Made by a program: the position numbers and the translations under genes. Positions 42,455 through 52,489 of a DNA stretch of 62,811 bases are shown here, piece by piece; position 1 is the stretch's first letter, and every line of letters starts with the position of its first letter. The DNA comes from CBETVX01 sp965539935 (GTDB lineage: Bacteria; Bacillota; Clostridia; Peptostreptococcales; Caminicellaceae). The stretch covers positions 1 to 62,811 of the forward strand of contig CBETVX010000012.1 in the NCBI GenBank assembly GCA_965539935.1. Reading direction: 5' to 3'. The notes beneath the pieces were generated by a model, which was given only the letters and a program-made list of their open reading frames with translations, had not been told where the DNA came from and ran no database searches.

Positions 42455-43999
42455 ATGATTAAGCGTGCACTAATCAGTGTTTCAAATAAGACAGGAATTG
42501 TTGAGTTTGCTAAAAAGCTAATGGGTCTAGGAGTCGATATAGTTTCTACAGGAGGGACTGCAAAAAAGCTTATAGAAAATGGTGTAAAGGTTACAAAAAT
42601 TTCAGATATAACAGGTTTTCCAGAATGTCTTGACGGGAGGGTAAAGACTTTACATCCAGCTGTCCATGGTGGAATACTAGCAATAAGAGATAATAGGGAA
42701 CATATGAATCAACTAGACAATTTAAAAATATCTCCTATAGATTTAATAGTTGTAAATTTATATCCATTTAAAGAAACCATATCTAAAGAAAATGTAATCC
42801 TTGAAGAGGCAATAGAAAATATAGATATTGGTGGACCAACGATGCTTAGATCGGCGGCCAAAAACTTTAATGATGTTACTGTGGTTGTAGACCATAAGGA
42901 CTATGGTAAGGTTTTGGAAGAAATAGAGGGCAAGGGAGAAGTATCCTATGAAACTAGATATAAATTAGCCTTAAAGGTCTTTGAATATACAGCCCATTAT
43001 GATGCACTTATCTCAGAATACTTAAGAAATGGTCTTAAAGAAAAGGATAGCTATCCTGAAATACTTACCTTGACCTATGAAAAGGTTCAGGATTTAAGAT
43101 ATGGAGAAAATCCCCATCAAAGTGCAGCCTTTTATAGGGAAATAAATAATAATGATGGTTCATTAGTAAATGCAATCCAGTTACATGGGAAAGAATTATC
43201 CTTTAACAATATAAATGATACCAATGGAGCTTTACAGCTGCTTAAAGAATATGAGGAGCCTACAGTGGTGGCTGTCAAACACACAAATGCCTGTGGAGTA
43301 GGTAGTGGATATGACATATATGATGCCTATATAAAGGCCTATGAATGTGATCCTTTATCTATTTTTGGAGGTATAGTTGCAGCAAATAGACCTATAGATA
43401 TTAGAACTGCTGAGGAAATAAATAAAATATTTGTAGAAATAGTAATAGCACCTGATTTTGAAGATGATGCTTTAGTAGTATTAAAGCAAAAGAAAAATAT
43501 AAGACTTTTAAAACTTAAAGATATAGATAAGTCCCAGAGGGAAAATGCTAGGGATATTAAAAAAGTAAATGGTGGAATTTTAGTCCAGAATATTGATGAT
43601 GAGCTATATGAAGATGCGTTAAAAGTAGTTACCGAAAGAATACCCACAGAAAAGGAAATGGAAGACCTTATATTTGCCTGGAAGGTTTGTAAGCATATTA
43701 AATCAAATGGTATAGTATTAGCTAAAGGTAAGCAAACAATTGGAATAGGGCCGGGGCAAGTAAGTAGAATTTGGGCTGTGGAAAATTCCATAAAACAAGC
43801 TAATATAGATGTAAAGGGTAGTGTAATGGCTTCAGATGCCTTCTTCCCCTTTGCTGATTCTGTTAAGGAGGCTGCAAAGGCTGGAGTTACAGCTATAATT
43901 CAGCCAGGTGGTTCTATTAGAGATCAAGAATCAATAGATGCAGCCAATGAATATGGTATAGCAATGGTTTTTACAGGAATGAGACATTTTAAACATTAA
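42455..43999 (+). CDS. purH: AICAR transformylase / IMP cyclohydrolase
   Basis: This 514-residue bifunctional enzyme performs the last two steps to IMP. The N-terminal cyclohydrolase has KTLHPAVHGGIL and DLIVVNLYPF. The C-terminal transformylase contains RYGENPHQSAAFY, the catalytic KHTNACGVG, and SDAFFPFADSV. Ribosome binding site AAAGGGG. The heptanucleotide array ends 36 bp before its ATG. Confidence 0.96.
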   Translation: MIKRALISVSNKTGIVEFAKKLMGLGVDIVSTGGTAKKLIENGVKVTKISDITGFPECLDGRVKTLHPAVHGGILAIRDNREHMNQLDNLKISPIDLIVVNLYPFKETISKENVILEEAIENIDIGGPTMLRSAAKNFNDVTVVVDHKDYGKVLEEIEGKGEVSYETRYKLALKVFEYTAHYDALISEYLRNGLKEKDSYPEILTLTYEKVQDLRYGENPHQSAAFYREINNNDGSLVNAIQLHGKELSFNNINDTNGALQLLKEYEEPTVVAVKHTNACGVGSGYDIYDAYIKAYECDPLSIFGGIVAANRPIDIRTAEEINKIFVEIVIAPDFEDDALVVLKQKKNIRLLKLKDIDKSQRENARDIKKVNGGILVQNIDDELYEDALKVVTERIPTEKEMEDLIFAWKVCKHIKSNGIVLAKGKQTIGIGPGQVSRIWAVENSIKQANIDVKGSVMASDAFFPFADSVKEAAKAGVTAIIQPGGSIRDQESIDAANEYGIAMVFTGMRHFKH

Positions 44000-44051
44000 A
44001 TGGCATATTTAATGTTATACCTATTACCGAAAAGATAAAGGAGTTGGTTTA

Positions 44052-45299
44052 ATGAATGTTTTAATGGTTGGAAATGGTGGCAGAGAACATACTCTTGTTT
44101 GGAAGATATCTCAAAGCCATAAAGTTAAACGGGTTTTTGCAGCTCCAGGAAATGCAGGTATAGCAAGTATAGCAGATGTGGTAGATATAGATATAAATGA
44201 TATTGATGGCTTAGCAAGGTTTGCAAAGGAAAAAGATATAGATTTGACAGTTGTAGGACCAGAGGCTCCATTGACTAAGGGAATAGTAGATAAATTTGAA
44301 GAAGAAGGACTTAAAGTCTTTGGACCCAACAAGAAATGTGCCATGTTAGAGGGAAGTAAAGCCTTTGCTAAGGACTTTATGATTAGACATAATATTCCAA
44401 CTGCAAAGTATAAAGAATATGTAGATGTAAATAATGCCATTGATGAAATAGATGTATTTGGATTTCCAGTAGTAATTAAAGCCGATGGCTTGGCAGCTGG
44501 TAAAGGAGTTATTATTGCTAAGAACAAGGAAGAAGCCATAGAAGCCCTTAATCTTATTATGAAGGATAAGAAGTTTGGAGATGCTGGATCAAAGGTAATA
44601 ATAGAAGAGTTTTTAGATGGAATAGAAGCCTCTGTTCTCTGTTTCGTAGATGAAAACTCTATAATCCCTATGGTAAGTGCCCAAGATTATAAAAAAGCCT
44701 TTGATGGCGACAAAGGACCTAATACTGGAGGTATGGGGACATATTCTCCAAGTAAAATATATGATAAAGCTATTGAAGAAAAGGTAAAAAATACTATACT
44801 TACACCAGTAATAAAGGGTTTTAAAGAGGACGGATTAAATTTTAAAGGCATACTTTTTATAGGACTTATGATAATAAATGGATTACCAAAGGTATTAGAA
44901 TTCAATGTAAGATTTGGTGATCCAGAAACCCAGGTAATACTTCCGAGACTTGAGACTGATATAATAGATATATTTGAAAGTATTATAGATAATAAACTAA
45001 ATGAACAAGAAATAAGATGGTCCAAGGATAAAGCAGTTTGTATAATATTAGCTTCAGGTGGATATCCAGATAAATATGAAAAGGGTAAAGAAATTATGGG
45101 ATTAGATAAAGTAGATGATGTCTTAATCTTCCATGCTGGGACAAAGTATGATAATGAAAAAATAGTTACCAATGGAGGACGGGTCTTAGGAGTAGTTGCC
45201 CTAGATAAAACTATTGAAGAAGCTAGAAAAAAAGCATATATTAATGTAGACAAAATATATTTTGATGGAAAACAGTATAGAAAGGATATTGCAAAATAG
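44052..45299 (+). CDS. purD: GAR synthetase
   Basis: This 415-residue ATP-grasp enzyme joins phosphoribosylamine and glycine. Visible are VGNGGREHTLVWK (N-terminal), VVGPEAPLTKGIVD, the ATP-grasp core VIKADGLAAGKGVIIA and EFNVRFGDPETQVILPR. It is the last pur gene, followed within a few bases by an intrinsic terminator. No purB, purA or guaAB is present in the window. Confidence 0.96.
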   Translation: MNVLMVGNGGREHTLVWKISQSHKVKRVFAAPGNAGIASIADVVDIDINDIDGLARFAKEKDIDLTVVGPEAPLTKGIVDKFEEEGLKVFGPNKKCAMLEGSKAFAKDFMIRHNIPTAKYKEYVDVNNAIDEIDVFGFPVVIKADGLAAGKGVIIAKNKEEAIEALNLIMKDKKFGDAGSKVIIEEFLDGIEASVLCFVDENSIIPMVSAQDYKKAFDGDKGPNTGGMGTYSPSKIYDKAIEEKVKNTILTPVIKGFKEDGLNFKGILFIGLMIINGLPKVLEFNVRFGDPETQVILPRLETDIIDIFESIIDNKLNEQEIRWSKDKAVCIILASGGYPDKYEKGKEIMGLDKVDDVLIFHAGTKYDNEKIVTNGGRVLGVVALDKTIEEARKKAYINVDKIYFDGKQYRKDIAK

Positions 45300-45326
45300 C
45301 ACTTCTTAAAAAGAGGTGCTATTTTG
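45293..45326 (+). terminator. Terminator of the pur cluster
   Basis: AAAATAGCACTTCTT pairs with AAGAGGTGCTATTTT across AAA and overlaps the purD stop codon. Confidence 0.88.
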
Positions 45327-45434
45327 TTGCTTGTATTTTTTTAAAAATATAAGTATGATTGCTGTTTATTTTTGTTTTAAATAGGAATAAATATAGTATG
45401 AAGATAAAATAAGTATTCTAAAGGAGAGATATCT

Positions 45435-46331
45435 ATGGAGATAGGAATTATAGGATTAGGAAAAATGGGATATAATCTAGCGTTAAATCTTAAAGATAAT
45501 AAACACAGAGTAATTGCTTATAATAGAACATCTGAAAAAGTGAAAAAAGTGGAAGCTGAAGGGGTAGAAGGTGCATATAGCATTGAAGAATTAGTTAACA
45601 AACTTAATGCACCTAGAATCCTATGGTTAATGGTTCCAGCAGGTAATCCTGTTGATGAGATGATAGAGAAATTAAGCCCGTTACTAGATAAAGGAGATAT
45701 TATTATTGATGGAGGAAATTCAAACTATAAAGATACACTAAGACGATATGAAACCCTTAGAGAAAAGGGTATAAGGTTTGTAGATATTGGGACCAGTGGA
45801 GGAGTAGAAGGAGCTAGAAATGGAGCTTGTATGATGATCGGAGCTGAAGATGATGTGTTTCAAATCATTGAGCCAATTATTAATGATATTTGTGTAGAAA
45901 ATGGATATTTGCATACGGGAAAAAATGGGTCAGGTCACTTTGTGAAGATGATCCACAATGGTATTGAATATGGAATGCTACAAGCCATAGGAGAGGGATT
46001 TGAGATTTTAGAAAAAAGTCAGTTTGAATTGGATTATAAAGAAATAGCTAGGGTTTGGAACCACGGATCAGTAATTCGTGGCTGGCTTATGGAGCTAATG
46101 GAAAATGCCTTTGATAAGGATTCTAAGCTTGAATCTATAAAGGGTGTTATGAATTCTTCCGGTGAAGGTCTATGGACGGTACAAGAAGCTTTAGATTTAA
46201 AGGTGCCAGCTCAAGTTATTACATCCTCATTATTAGCTAGATATAGATCACAACAGATTGATACATTCTCTGGAAAAGTTGTAGCGGCATTAAGAAATGA
46301 GTTTGGAGGACACAGTGTAGAGAAGAAGTAA
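45435..46331 (+). CDS. gnd: 6-phosphogluconate dehydrogenase, decarboxylating (short form)
   Basis: This 298-residue protein has the N-terminal nucleotide loop GIIGLGKMGYNLALNL (residues 4-19), the substrate segment VDIGTSGGVEGARNGACMM and KMIHNGIEYGMLQAIGEG with the catalytic Lys. It belongs to the short form (about 300 residues rather than 470) typical of many Gram-positive and NAD-preferring enzymes. It produces ribulose-5-phosphate, CO2 and reduced cofactor. It is paired with zwf 26 bp downstream. Confidence 0.92.
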   Translation: MEIGIIGLGKMGYNLALNLKDNKHRVIAYNRTSEKVKKVEAEGVEGAYSIEELVNKLNAPRILWLMVPAGNPVDEMIEKLSPLLDKGDIIIDGGNSNYKDTLRRYETLREKGIRFVDIGTSGGVEGARNGACMMIGAEDDVFQIIEPIINDICVENGYLHTGKNGSGHFVKMIHNGIEYGMLQAIGEGFEILEKSQFELDYKEIARVWNHGSVIRGWLMELMENAFDKDSKLESIKGVMNSSGEGLWTVQEALDLKVPAQVITSSLLARYRSQQIDTFSGKVVAALRNEFGGHSVEKK

Positions 46332-46357
46332 TTTAACAAGTAAGGAGTGGGCATAAA

Positions 46358-47848
46358 ATGGATATTAGCCAAAGTTTATCCTGTAGCTTAATAATCTTTG
46401 GAGGTACTGGGGATCTAACCCATAGAAAATTATTACCTGCTATTTATAACTTAAGTCATGAAGGCAAATTACCCCAGAATTTAATAATTGTATCTGTAGG
46501 AAGAAGGGATAAAACAAATGAGGAATATAGATTGGAAGCCTATGAGGCCATAAAGGAATTTTCTAGATTTAAGATTGATGATAAAGTATGGGAAAGAATA
46601 AAGGATAAAATATATTATAAAAGAACGAATTTTGCTGAAGGAGAAAAATATTCAGAATTAAATAGTTATCTCAATAAAATAGAAGAAAAAAATAATATAA
46701 AGGGTAATAGAATTTATTATTTAGCAGTTGCACCACGATATTTTGGTGTAATTGTAGATAATCTTAATAGCTATGGCATGAATTATGATGAACATGGATG
46801 GAGAAGAATTGTTATTGAAAAGCCCTTTGGTAGTGATTTAGAATCCGCTAGATATCTTAATAAAAAAATTGTAAATGTATTTAAAGAAGAAAATATATTT
46901 AGAATTGACCACTATCTAGGTAAAGAAATGTTGCAAAATATCATGGTTATAAGATTTGCAAATACATTATTTGAGCCTCTTTGGAACAATAGATTTATTG
47001 ATCATATACAAATAACTTCAAGTGAAACAGTAGGAGTAGAGAGTCGTGGAAGATACTATGAAAAAGCTGGAGCCATTAGAGATATGGTGCAAAATCATAT
47101 GCTACAGTTACTAAGTCTTGTTGCCATGGAGCCTCCAAATGATCTGGATTCTAAATCAATAAGGGATGAAAAGGTAAAAGTACTTAGGACACTTAAAGAA
47201 ATACCTTCAGAAAACATAAATGAATATGTTGTTAGAGGACAATACGGAGAACTTAGGGAATTGAATGGAGAATTGATACCAGGATATAGAGATGAAAAGT
47301 ATGTATCCCCAAATTCTAATACAGAAACCTTCATGGCCATGAAAATATATGTAGATAATTTTAGGTGGGCTGGTGTACCATTTTATATTAGAACCGGCAA
47401 AAGGATGGCAAAAAAAACTACTGAGATTATTATTCAATTTAAAACTATGAGGGATGTATTATATTTTAAAGAAAAGGAATTATCTCCAAATAGATTAGTA
47501 ATAAAAGTTCAGCCTAAGGAAGGAACATTCCTACAATTCAATGCAAAGAAACCAGGTACCTATGATATGATTAATCAAGTTCATATGGATTATTGTCAAA
47601 ACTGTCAAGTGGGAATGAATTCTCCAGAAGCCTATGAAAGACTATTAATTGATGTTATTAAAGGGGATGCCACACTATTTACTAGATGGGATGAGGTAGA
47701 ATACTCCTGGAAGTTTATAGATAGTATTATCAATGCTTGGAAGGAATATGAACCCAATTTTCCAAACTATGACCCAGGAACTTGGGGTCCCAAGGAATCG
47801 GACTTACTATTACAAAAAGATAATAGGTTTTGGATTAATAATTTATAG
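46358..47848 (+). CDS. zwf: Glucose-6-phosphate 1-dehydrogenase
   Basis: This 496-residue enzyme oxidises glucose-6-phosphate to the lactone. It has IFGGTGDLTHRKLLPA at the cofactor site, EKPFGSDLESARYLN, and the signature RIDHYLGKEMLQN with the catalytic His. With gnd it forms the oxidative pentose phosphate branch; 6-phosphogluconolactonase is not visible here. Its place after the pur cluster fits a supply of NADPH and ribose phosphate for PRPP, but it has a separate upstream terminator. Confidence 0.95.
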   Translation: MDISQSLSCSLIIFGGTGDLTHRKLLPAIYNLSHEGKLPQNLIIVSVGRRDKTNEEYRLEAYEAIKEFSRFKIDDKVWERIKDKIYYKRTNFAEGEKYSELNSYLNKIEEKNNIKGNRIYYLAVAPRYFGVIVDNLNSYGMNYDEHGWRRIVIEKPFGSDLESARYLNKKIVNVFKEENIFRIDHYLGKEMLQNIMVIRFANTLFEPLWNNRFIDHIQITSSETVGVESRGRYYEKAGAIRDMVQNHMLQLLSLVAMEPPNDLDSKSIRDEKVKVLRTLKEIPSENINEYVVRGQYGELRELNGELIPGYRDEKYVSPNSNTETFMAMKIYVDNFRWAGVPFYIRTGKRMAKKTTEIIIQFKTMRDVLYFKEKELSPNRLVIKVQPKEGTFLQFNAKKPGTYDMINQVHMDYCQNCQVGMNSPEAYERLLIDVIKGDATLFTRWDEVEYSWKFIDSIINAWKEYEPNFPNYDPGTWGPKESDLLLQKDNRFWINNL

Positions 47849-47861
47849 GGAGAAGATAGAT

Positions 47862-48482
47862 GTGAAGATTTATGATATTTCAATGGAAATCCATGAAAAT
47901 ATGATGGTTTATAAAAATAAGGAACAAAAAAAACCAAAAATAAAAACAGTTAAAGATCATTCTACAGGCAATTCCTATGAATCTGTCATTACAATGGAAA
48001 TGCACACAGGAACCCATATAGATGCACCTTTGCATATGATAGATAAGGGAAAAACAATGGAAAGCTATGATTTAAGTAGTTTTATAAGGAAATGTAAAGT
48101 ATTTGACTTCACATATGTTGAGGATAAAATAACTGAAGATTTACTTAAGGAAAGGGATATAAAGAAGGGAGATTTTATTCTATTAAAAACTAAAAATTCC
48201 CTTTCAAATGAGTTTGATTTTGAATTTGTATATTTAGAAAAAAGTGGCGCACAGTATCTAAAGGATATTGGTATTACAGGAGTAGGGATTGATTCCCTGG
48301 GGATTGAAAGAAATCAGCCAAATCATGAAACCCATAAACTATTATTAAGTCAAGGAATAATAATACTAGAGGGCTTGAGGCTAAAAGATATTGAAGAGGG
48401 AGAGTATATTCTTCATGCTCTACCCTTAAAGATAAAAAATGTAGAAGCTTCCCCCACAAGGGCAATATTAATAAAAGAATAG
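47862..48482 (+). CDS. Cyclase/kynurenine formamidase-like family protein
   Basis: This 206-residue metal-dependent hydrolase-type protein carries the family metal motif HTGTHIDAPLH (about residues 46-56). The central FILLKTKNS and the C-terminal GITGVGIDSLGIERN are also typical. GTG 47862 is chosen because AGGGAGAAG precedes it, 14 bp after zwf, although the frame is open further upstream inside zwf. The substrate is unknown; the family includes arylformamidases and manganese-dependent cyclases. Confidence 0.82.
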   Translation: MKIYDISMEIHENMMVYKNKEQKKPKIKTVKDHSTGNSYESVITMEMHTGTHIDAPLHMIDKGKTMESYDLSSFIRKCKVFDFTYVEDKITEDLLKERDIKKGDFILLKTKNSLSNEFDFEFVYLEKSGAQYLKDIGITGVGIDSLGIERNQPNHETHKLLLSQGIIILEGLRLKDIEEGEYILHALPLKIKNVEASPTRAILIKE

Positions 48483-48781
48483 ATACTAAACTAACATAAA
48501 ATAATCATTGCTAAAGTTTTTCAGGACTTACTTTAAAAACCCATAATGGAAATTATATTTTATCTATAATCGAAAATAAAAAATAATATCTTATCTGTTA
48601 TAACAAAATCTAAAAATATTGATAAATAATGAAGACCTAAGGAAAGAAATTATCTGCATAGATCAGCCCCCTTCAAAAGAGGGGGTGTTTTATTGTAATA
48701 AAGAAGGAATTATAAAGGAAAAATAGAATATATAATATTGAAAAATAATGGATAAAATATCTTAAAATAGAAAGGGATAAT
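48483..48781. other. Intergenic region with a terminator
   Basis: A terminator sits at 48665-48695 (CCCCC/GGGGG stem with TTTTATT). The rest is AT-rich with no ORF or RNA structure that I can support. Confidence 0.6.
48665..48695 (+). terminator. Intrinsic terminator
   Basis: CCCCCTTC and GAGGGGG form the stem across AAAA, followed by TGTTTTATT. Confidence 0.75.
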
Positions 48782-49276
48782 ATGGATAAAATATTTTACA
48801 CACTGATAATAGCAATAATAGGTGGTTTTATTGGAATAAAGCTCAAAATACCTGCAGGAGCATTGGTGGGAGCTATGATAGCAGTTGCAATTTATAATAT
48901 AAATACAGGTAAAGGAGATATTCCACCCTACTTTAAAATTATGGCACAAATAGTTGTAGGTGGAATGATAGGTTTAAACTTTAATATGGAAACTGTCCAT
49001 GAATTAAAGGATTTAATAGTACCTGCACTAATTTTAGTTTTTGGACTAACCGTATTTAGCCTAAGTTTAGGCTTCATTATTTCAAAACTAACAGGCCTTG
49101 ATATGATAACAGCCTTATTTAGTAGTTCTCCAGGAGGATTAACAGATATGACTTTAATATCTGAAGCCTATGGAGCAGAAGTGCCTAAGGTTGCATTACT
49201 TCATTTAATGAGACTTGTTACTGTCATAACTGTTTTGCCTATGGTAATTAAATTATTTACAAAAGTAGCAAGCTAA
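48782..49276 (+). CDS. AbrB-family membrane protein, half-size
   Basis: This 164-residue membrane protein corresponds to one repeat of the AbrB duplication family (putative ammonia monooxygenase regulators/transporters). It shows GGFIGIKLKIPAGALVGAM at the start, re-read here as its GxxxGxxLxIPxGxLxGAM pattern, and SSSPGGLTDMTLISEAYGA later. Usual members have two such halves (~350 residues), so it probably works as a dimer. A terminator follows immediately. Confidence 0.8.
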   Translation: MDKIFYTLIIAIIGGFIGIKLKIPAGALVGAMIAVAIYNINTGKGDIPPYFKIMAQIVVGGMIGLNFNMETVHELKDLIVPALILVFGLTVFSLSLGFIISKLTGLDMITALFSSSPGGLTDMTLISEAYGAEVPKVALLHLMRLVTVITVLPMVIKLFTKVAS

Positions 49277-49277
49277 T

Positions 49278-49309
49278 GGGACTGTCATGGACTAGAGGCA
49301 GTCCTTTTT
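49278..49309 (+). terminator. Intrinsic terminator
   Basis: GGACTG pairs with CAGTCC and is followed by TTTTTAG. Confidence 0.75.
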
Positions 49310-49390
49310 AGATTATAAATAAATTTTCTAATATATAATAAAAAATGTATAATAATAAAGAAAGAATATACCTATTTTGGAGGTAATACG

Positions 49391-50629
49391 ATGCAAGCTT
49401 ATGATGTTATAATTATCGGTGCAGGGCCCGCAGGACTTTTTACAGCTATAAACTGTGCTGTTAAGGAAAGGAAGGTACTTATATTAGAAAAAAATGATAG
49501 GGCAGGCAAAAAGCTTTTATTATCAGGAGCAGGACAATGTAATATAACCCATGCAGGAGATATAAGAGAGTTTTTGAACTATTATGGGGATAATTATAGA
49601 TTTTTAAAAAAATCTCTACTTAGCTTTACTAATGGAGATTTGCTTAATTTCTTTAAAGAGAGAGGACTAGATTTTATAACACAGGAGAATGGTAAAATCT
49701 TCCCAAACACATTAAGGGCTAAGGACGTCTTAGATATACTTCTAAAGGAATGTGAAAATAAGGGGGTAGAAATTAAATATAACTCAATAGTAGAAGGTGT
49801 AGATTATATTTCTAAAGAAAAAGAGTTTAACATAATGGTTAAAGGTGATAAAATGTATAAAAGTAAATATTTAGTTATTTCCACAGGAGGTATGTCATAC
49901 ACTAACACAGGTTCTACTGGAGATGGATATACATTTGCTGAAAAGCTTGGGCATAGTATAATAAGTCCCCTTCCTGCCCTTACACCACTATATATTAAAG
50001 ACTATAGATTTAAGGATTTATCGGGAGTATCCTTTGATAATGTTCCCATATCCCTATGGAGGGGTGGTAAAAAGATAAAGGAGACTATTGGGGATATACT
50101 TTTCACCCATAAAAATATATCAGGACCGGGAATACTTAACTTTTCTAGATATGTTTTACCTGGAGATATTATAAAAATAAACTTTGTAAAGACAGATAAT
50201 ATAGAGGAGTTTAGAAGAGAATTTATTGAAAGAATCAATATTGAAGGAAAAAAATTAGTGAAAACTATTTTGAAAGATTATTCTCTACCTAAGCGATTTA
50301 TTGACAAAATACTTGAGCTGGTAGGTATAGATGAAAAAGTTACAGGTGCGAATTTAAGGAAGAAAAAAAGAAATAAACTCATTGAAATGCTTACAGCCTA
50401 TCCTATGACCATTGAAAGATTAGGAGATTTTCACATAGCCATGGTAACAAGGGGTGGAGTAAATCTTAAGGAAGTTAACTCTAAAACAATGGAATCAAAG
50501 ATTATAGATGGATTATATTTTACAGGAGAGGTTCTTGACATAGATGGAGATACTGGGGGATACAATATACAAGCAGCCTTTTCCACAGCCTATATGGCTG
50601 GACAATCAATAAAGAATAGGTTAGTATAA
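49391..50629 (+). CDS. BaiN/HI0933-type FAD-dependent oxidoreductase
   Basis: This 412-residue flavoprotein has the N-terminal FAD motif VIIIGAGPAGLFTAINCA (residues 6-23) and the family block RAGKKLLLSGAGQCN. GGMSYTNTGSTGDGY and the C-terminal FAD contact ILDIDGDTGGYNIQAA (seen as EVLDIDGDTGGYNIQ) complete the pattern. Members reduce diverse unsaturated substrates; the substrate here is unknown. Ribosome binding site TTGGAGGT. Confidence 0.9.
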   Translation: MQAYDVIIIGAGPAGLFTAINCAVKERKVLILEKNDRAGKKLLLSGAGQCNITHAGDIREFLNYYGDNYRFLKKSLLSFTNGDLLNFFKERGLDFITQENGKIFPNTLRAKDVLDILLKECENKGVEIKYNSIVEGVDYISKEKEFNIMVKGDKMYKSKYLVISTGGMSYTNTGSTGDGYTFAEKLGHSIISPLPALTPLYIKDYRFKDLSGVSFDNVPISLWRGGKKIKETIGDILFTHKNISGPGILNFSRYVLPGDIIKINFVKTDNIEEFRREFIERINIEGKKLVKTILKDYSLPKRFIDKILELVGIDEKVTGANLRKKKRNKLIEMLTAYPMTIERLGDFHIAMVTRGGVNLKEVNSKTMESKIIDGLYFTGEVLDIDGDTGGYNIQAAFSTAYMAGQSIKNRLV

Positions 50630-50697
50630 TATGGTATGATGTGGAGAGTGGAAATATGGAAAATAGTAAAATTATAAATTTTGTAAGGAGGATTAAT

Positions 50698-51762
50698 ATG
50701 AAAAAATACATATCAATAATACTTGTTTTATCATTAATTATGCTAAGTCTTGCTGGATGTACTCAAACTCCACAGTCCGATGTAAATGAATCATCGGAGA
50801 ACAATGGAAATCAGGAAAATCAAGAAATAGAAGAAACAACAGATAAAGGTGAAGAAAGTGTAGATGAAAAGGTTAATTTAAAGGCAGTTGTTTTATCGGG
50901 ACCTACTGCTATTACCATGGCTAAATTATTTAAAGATGAGCCTGAATTTAAAGAAGCAGATATAGATTATGAAATAATAAATGCTCCAGATTTAATGACA
51001 GCTAGACTACTCTCAGGAGAGGCTGATTTTGCCGTTATATCTACTAATCTAGGAGCAAAGCTTTACAACAATGGTAAGGATAAATTCAATTATAAGTTGG
51101 CAGTTTCTTCAGTATGGGGAGTCCTATATATTATAAGTAGTGAAGAAATAGGTTCATGGGAAGATTTAAAGGGGAAAGATGTAGTTACAATAGGCAAGGG
51201 ATTAACACCAGATATGGTATTTAGATATTTAGCACAAGAAAATGGATTAAACCCAGATGAGGATTTAAATATAGAATATCTTCCATCTCCCCAAGAACTT
51301 GCTCAAACTATGATATCGGGTAAGAGTAAGACCGCTATAATGCCCCAGCCCCTACTTTCAGCTGTACTTATGAAAAATAAGGATGTAAAGGTGGCACTAG
51401 ACCTTCAAAATGAGTGGGAGAAAACTACTGGACTACAAAGTTATCCTCAATCTTCTTTAATTATAAAAAATGATGTAATTGATAAATACCCTGAGTTAGT
51501 AAATGATTTCTTAGATAAATATAAAGAAAGCATAGAATGGACAAATGAAAACCCTAGTGAGGCAGGAACAGTTGTGGAGGGCCTAGATATAGGACTTAGT
51601 GCAAAAATTGCAGAAATGGCTATTCCAGGATCAAATTTAAGATTTGTTAATGCAAGTGAGGCTAGAGGAGCTATAGATGAATATCTAGAGGTTTTAAAGA
51701 ACTTCTCTCCAGAATCAATAGGAGGAGAGCTTCCAAGTGATGAATTCTACATGGAAAGATAA
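50698..51762 (+). CDS. ABC transporter substrate-binding lipoprotein (nitrate/sulfonate/taurine type)
   Basis: This 354-residue lipoprotein has lipobox LSLAGC (Cys20 region), a Gly/Glu/Asn-rich linker and an NMT1/SsuA-like periplasmic-binding fold. The latter includes AKLFKDEPEF, ARLLSGEADFAVISTNLGA and the C-terminal SVWGV/SSLIIKND segments. ATG 50698 is preferred (AAGGAGGATTA upstream). The permease and ATPase genes follow in overlapping order. The ligand could be a sulfonate, a pyrimidine precursor or a related small molecule; nothing in the context decides this. Confidence 0.85.
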   Translation: MKKYISIILVLSLIMLSLAGCTQTPQSDVNESSENNGNQENQEIEETTDKGEESVDEKVNLKAVVLSGPTAITMAKLFKDEPEFKEADIDYEIINAPDLMTARLLSGEADFAVISTNLGAKLYNNGKDKFNYKLAVSSVWGVLYIISSEEIGSWEDLKGKDVVTIGKGLTPDMVFRYLAQENGLNPDEDLNIEYLPSPQELAQTMISGKSKTAIMPQPLLSAVLMKNKDVKVALDLQNEWEKTTGLQSYPQSSLIIKNDVIDKYPELVNDFLDKYKESIEWTNENPSEAGTVVEGLDIGLSAKIAEMAIPGSNLRFVNASEARGAIDEYLEVLKNFSPESIGGELPSDEFYMER

Positions 51763-52489
51763 AGTTTATATGGGCTTTTCCATATTAGTTTTGATAATTA
51801 TATGGGAAGGCCTCTCATTTATTATAGGCTGGGATATTATACTACCTTCCCCAAAAGCTACATTACATAATTTATTAGAAATAATTAGCTCAAGCAAGTC
51901 CTATATAGCAGTATTTAACACCATATTTAAAAGTATTATTGGTTTTATTATTGCAGTAGGATGTGCATCTATCATGGGAATTATGTCTGGAATTTTTAGA
52001 CCTATATATTATATTTTTAGACCAGTAGTTAATGTCATAAAGGCTTCGCCGACTATAGCAATTATATTACTATCAATTATATGGCTTGGTTCAGATAAAA
52101 CCCCGGTTTTAGTGGGATTTTTAGTTATATTTCCCATACTTTATTCAAATATAGTAGAGGGGATAGAAAATGTAGACAATGATTTAGTTGAAATGGCTAC
52201 TGTTTATAAAGTTCCCAAATGGACAGTTATTAAGGATTTGTATTTACCATCGATTTTATCCTATTTTATGGCAGGGGCATCTACTGCCATAGGACTTAAT
52301 TTAAAGGTGGTTATTGCAGCGGAGGTTCTAAGTCAATCAATGAATTCCATTGGAGAAAGTATGCAGCTTGAAAAGTATTATCTAAATACAGCGGGAGTTT
52401 TTGCTTGGACAATAATCGCAATAATCACAGCAAGTGTATTTGAAGGAATACTTAGTAGACTTCATAGAAGAATAGAAAAATGGAAGTGA
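51737..52489 (+). CDS. ABC transporter permease (SsuC/TauC type)
   Basis: This 250-residue permease has about six helices. The BPD_transp_1 EAA loop region is VEMATVYKVPKWTVIKDLYLP (recognised from EMATVYKVPKWTVI) followed by GLNLKVVIAAEVL. It starts at GTG 51737 with GGAGGAG 9 nt upstream, inside the 3' end of the binding-protein gene. Confidence 0.88.
   Translation: MMNSTWKDKVYMGFSILVLIIIWEGLSFIIGWDIILPSPKATLHNLLEIISSSKSYIAVFNTIFKSIIGFIIAVGCASIMGIMSGIFRPIYYIFRPVVNVIKASPTIAIILLSIIWLGSDKTPVLVGFLVIFPILYSNIVEGIENVDNDLVEMATVYKVPKWTVIKDLYLPSILSYFMAGASTAIGLNLKVVIAAEVLSQSMNSIGESMQLEKYYLNTAGVFAWTIIAIITASVFEGILSRLHRRIEKWK

Noticed and set aside
47733..47861. Longer start for the cyclase-family gene inside zwf
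   Set aside because: The extension overlaps the conserved zwf C-terminus and lacks homology to the family; the GTG at 47862 has a ribosome binding site.
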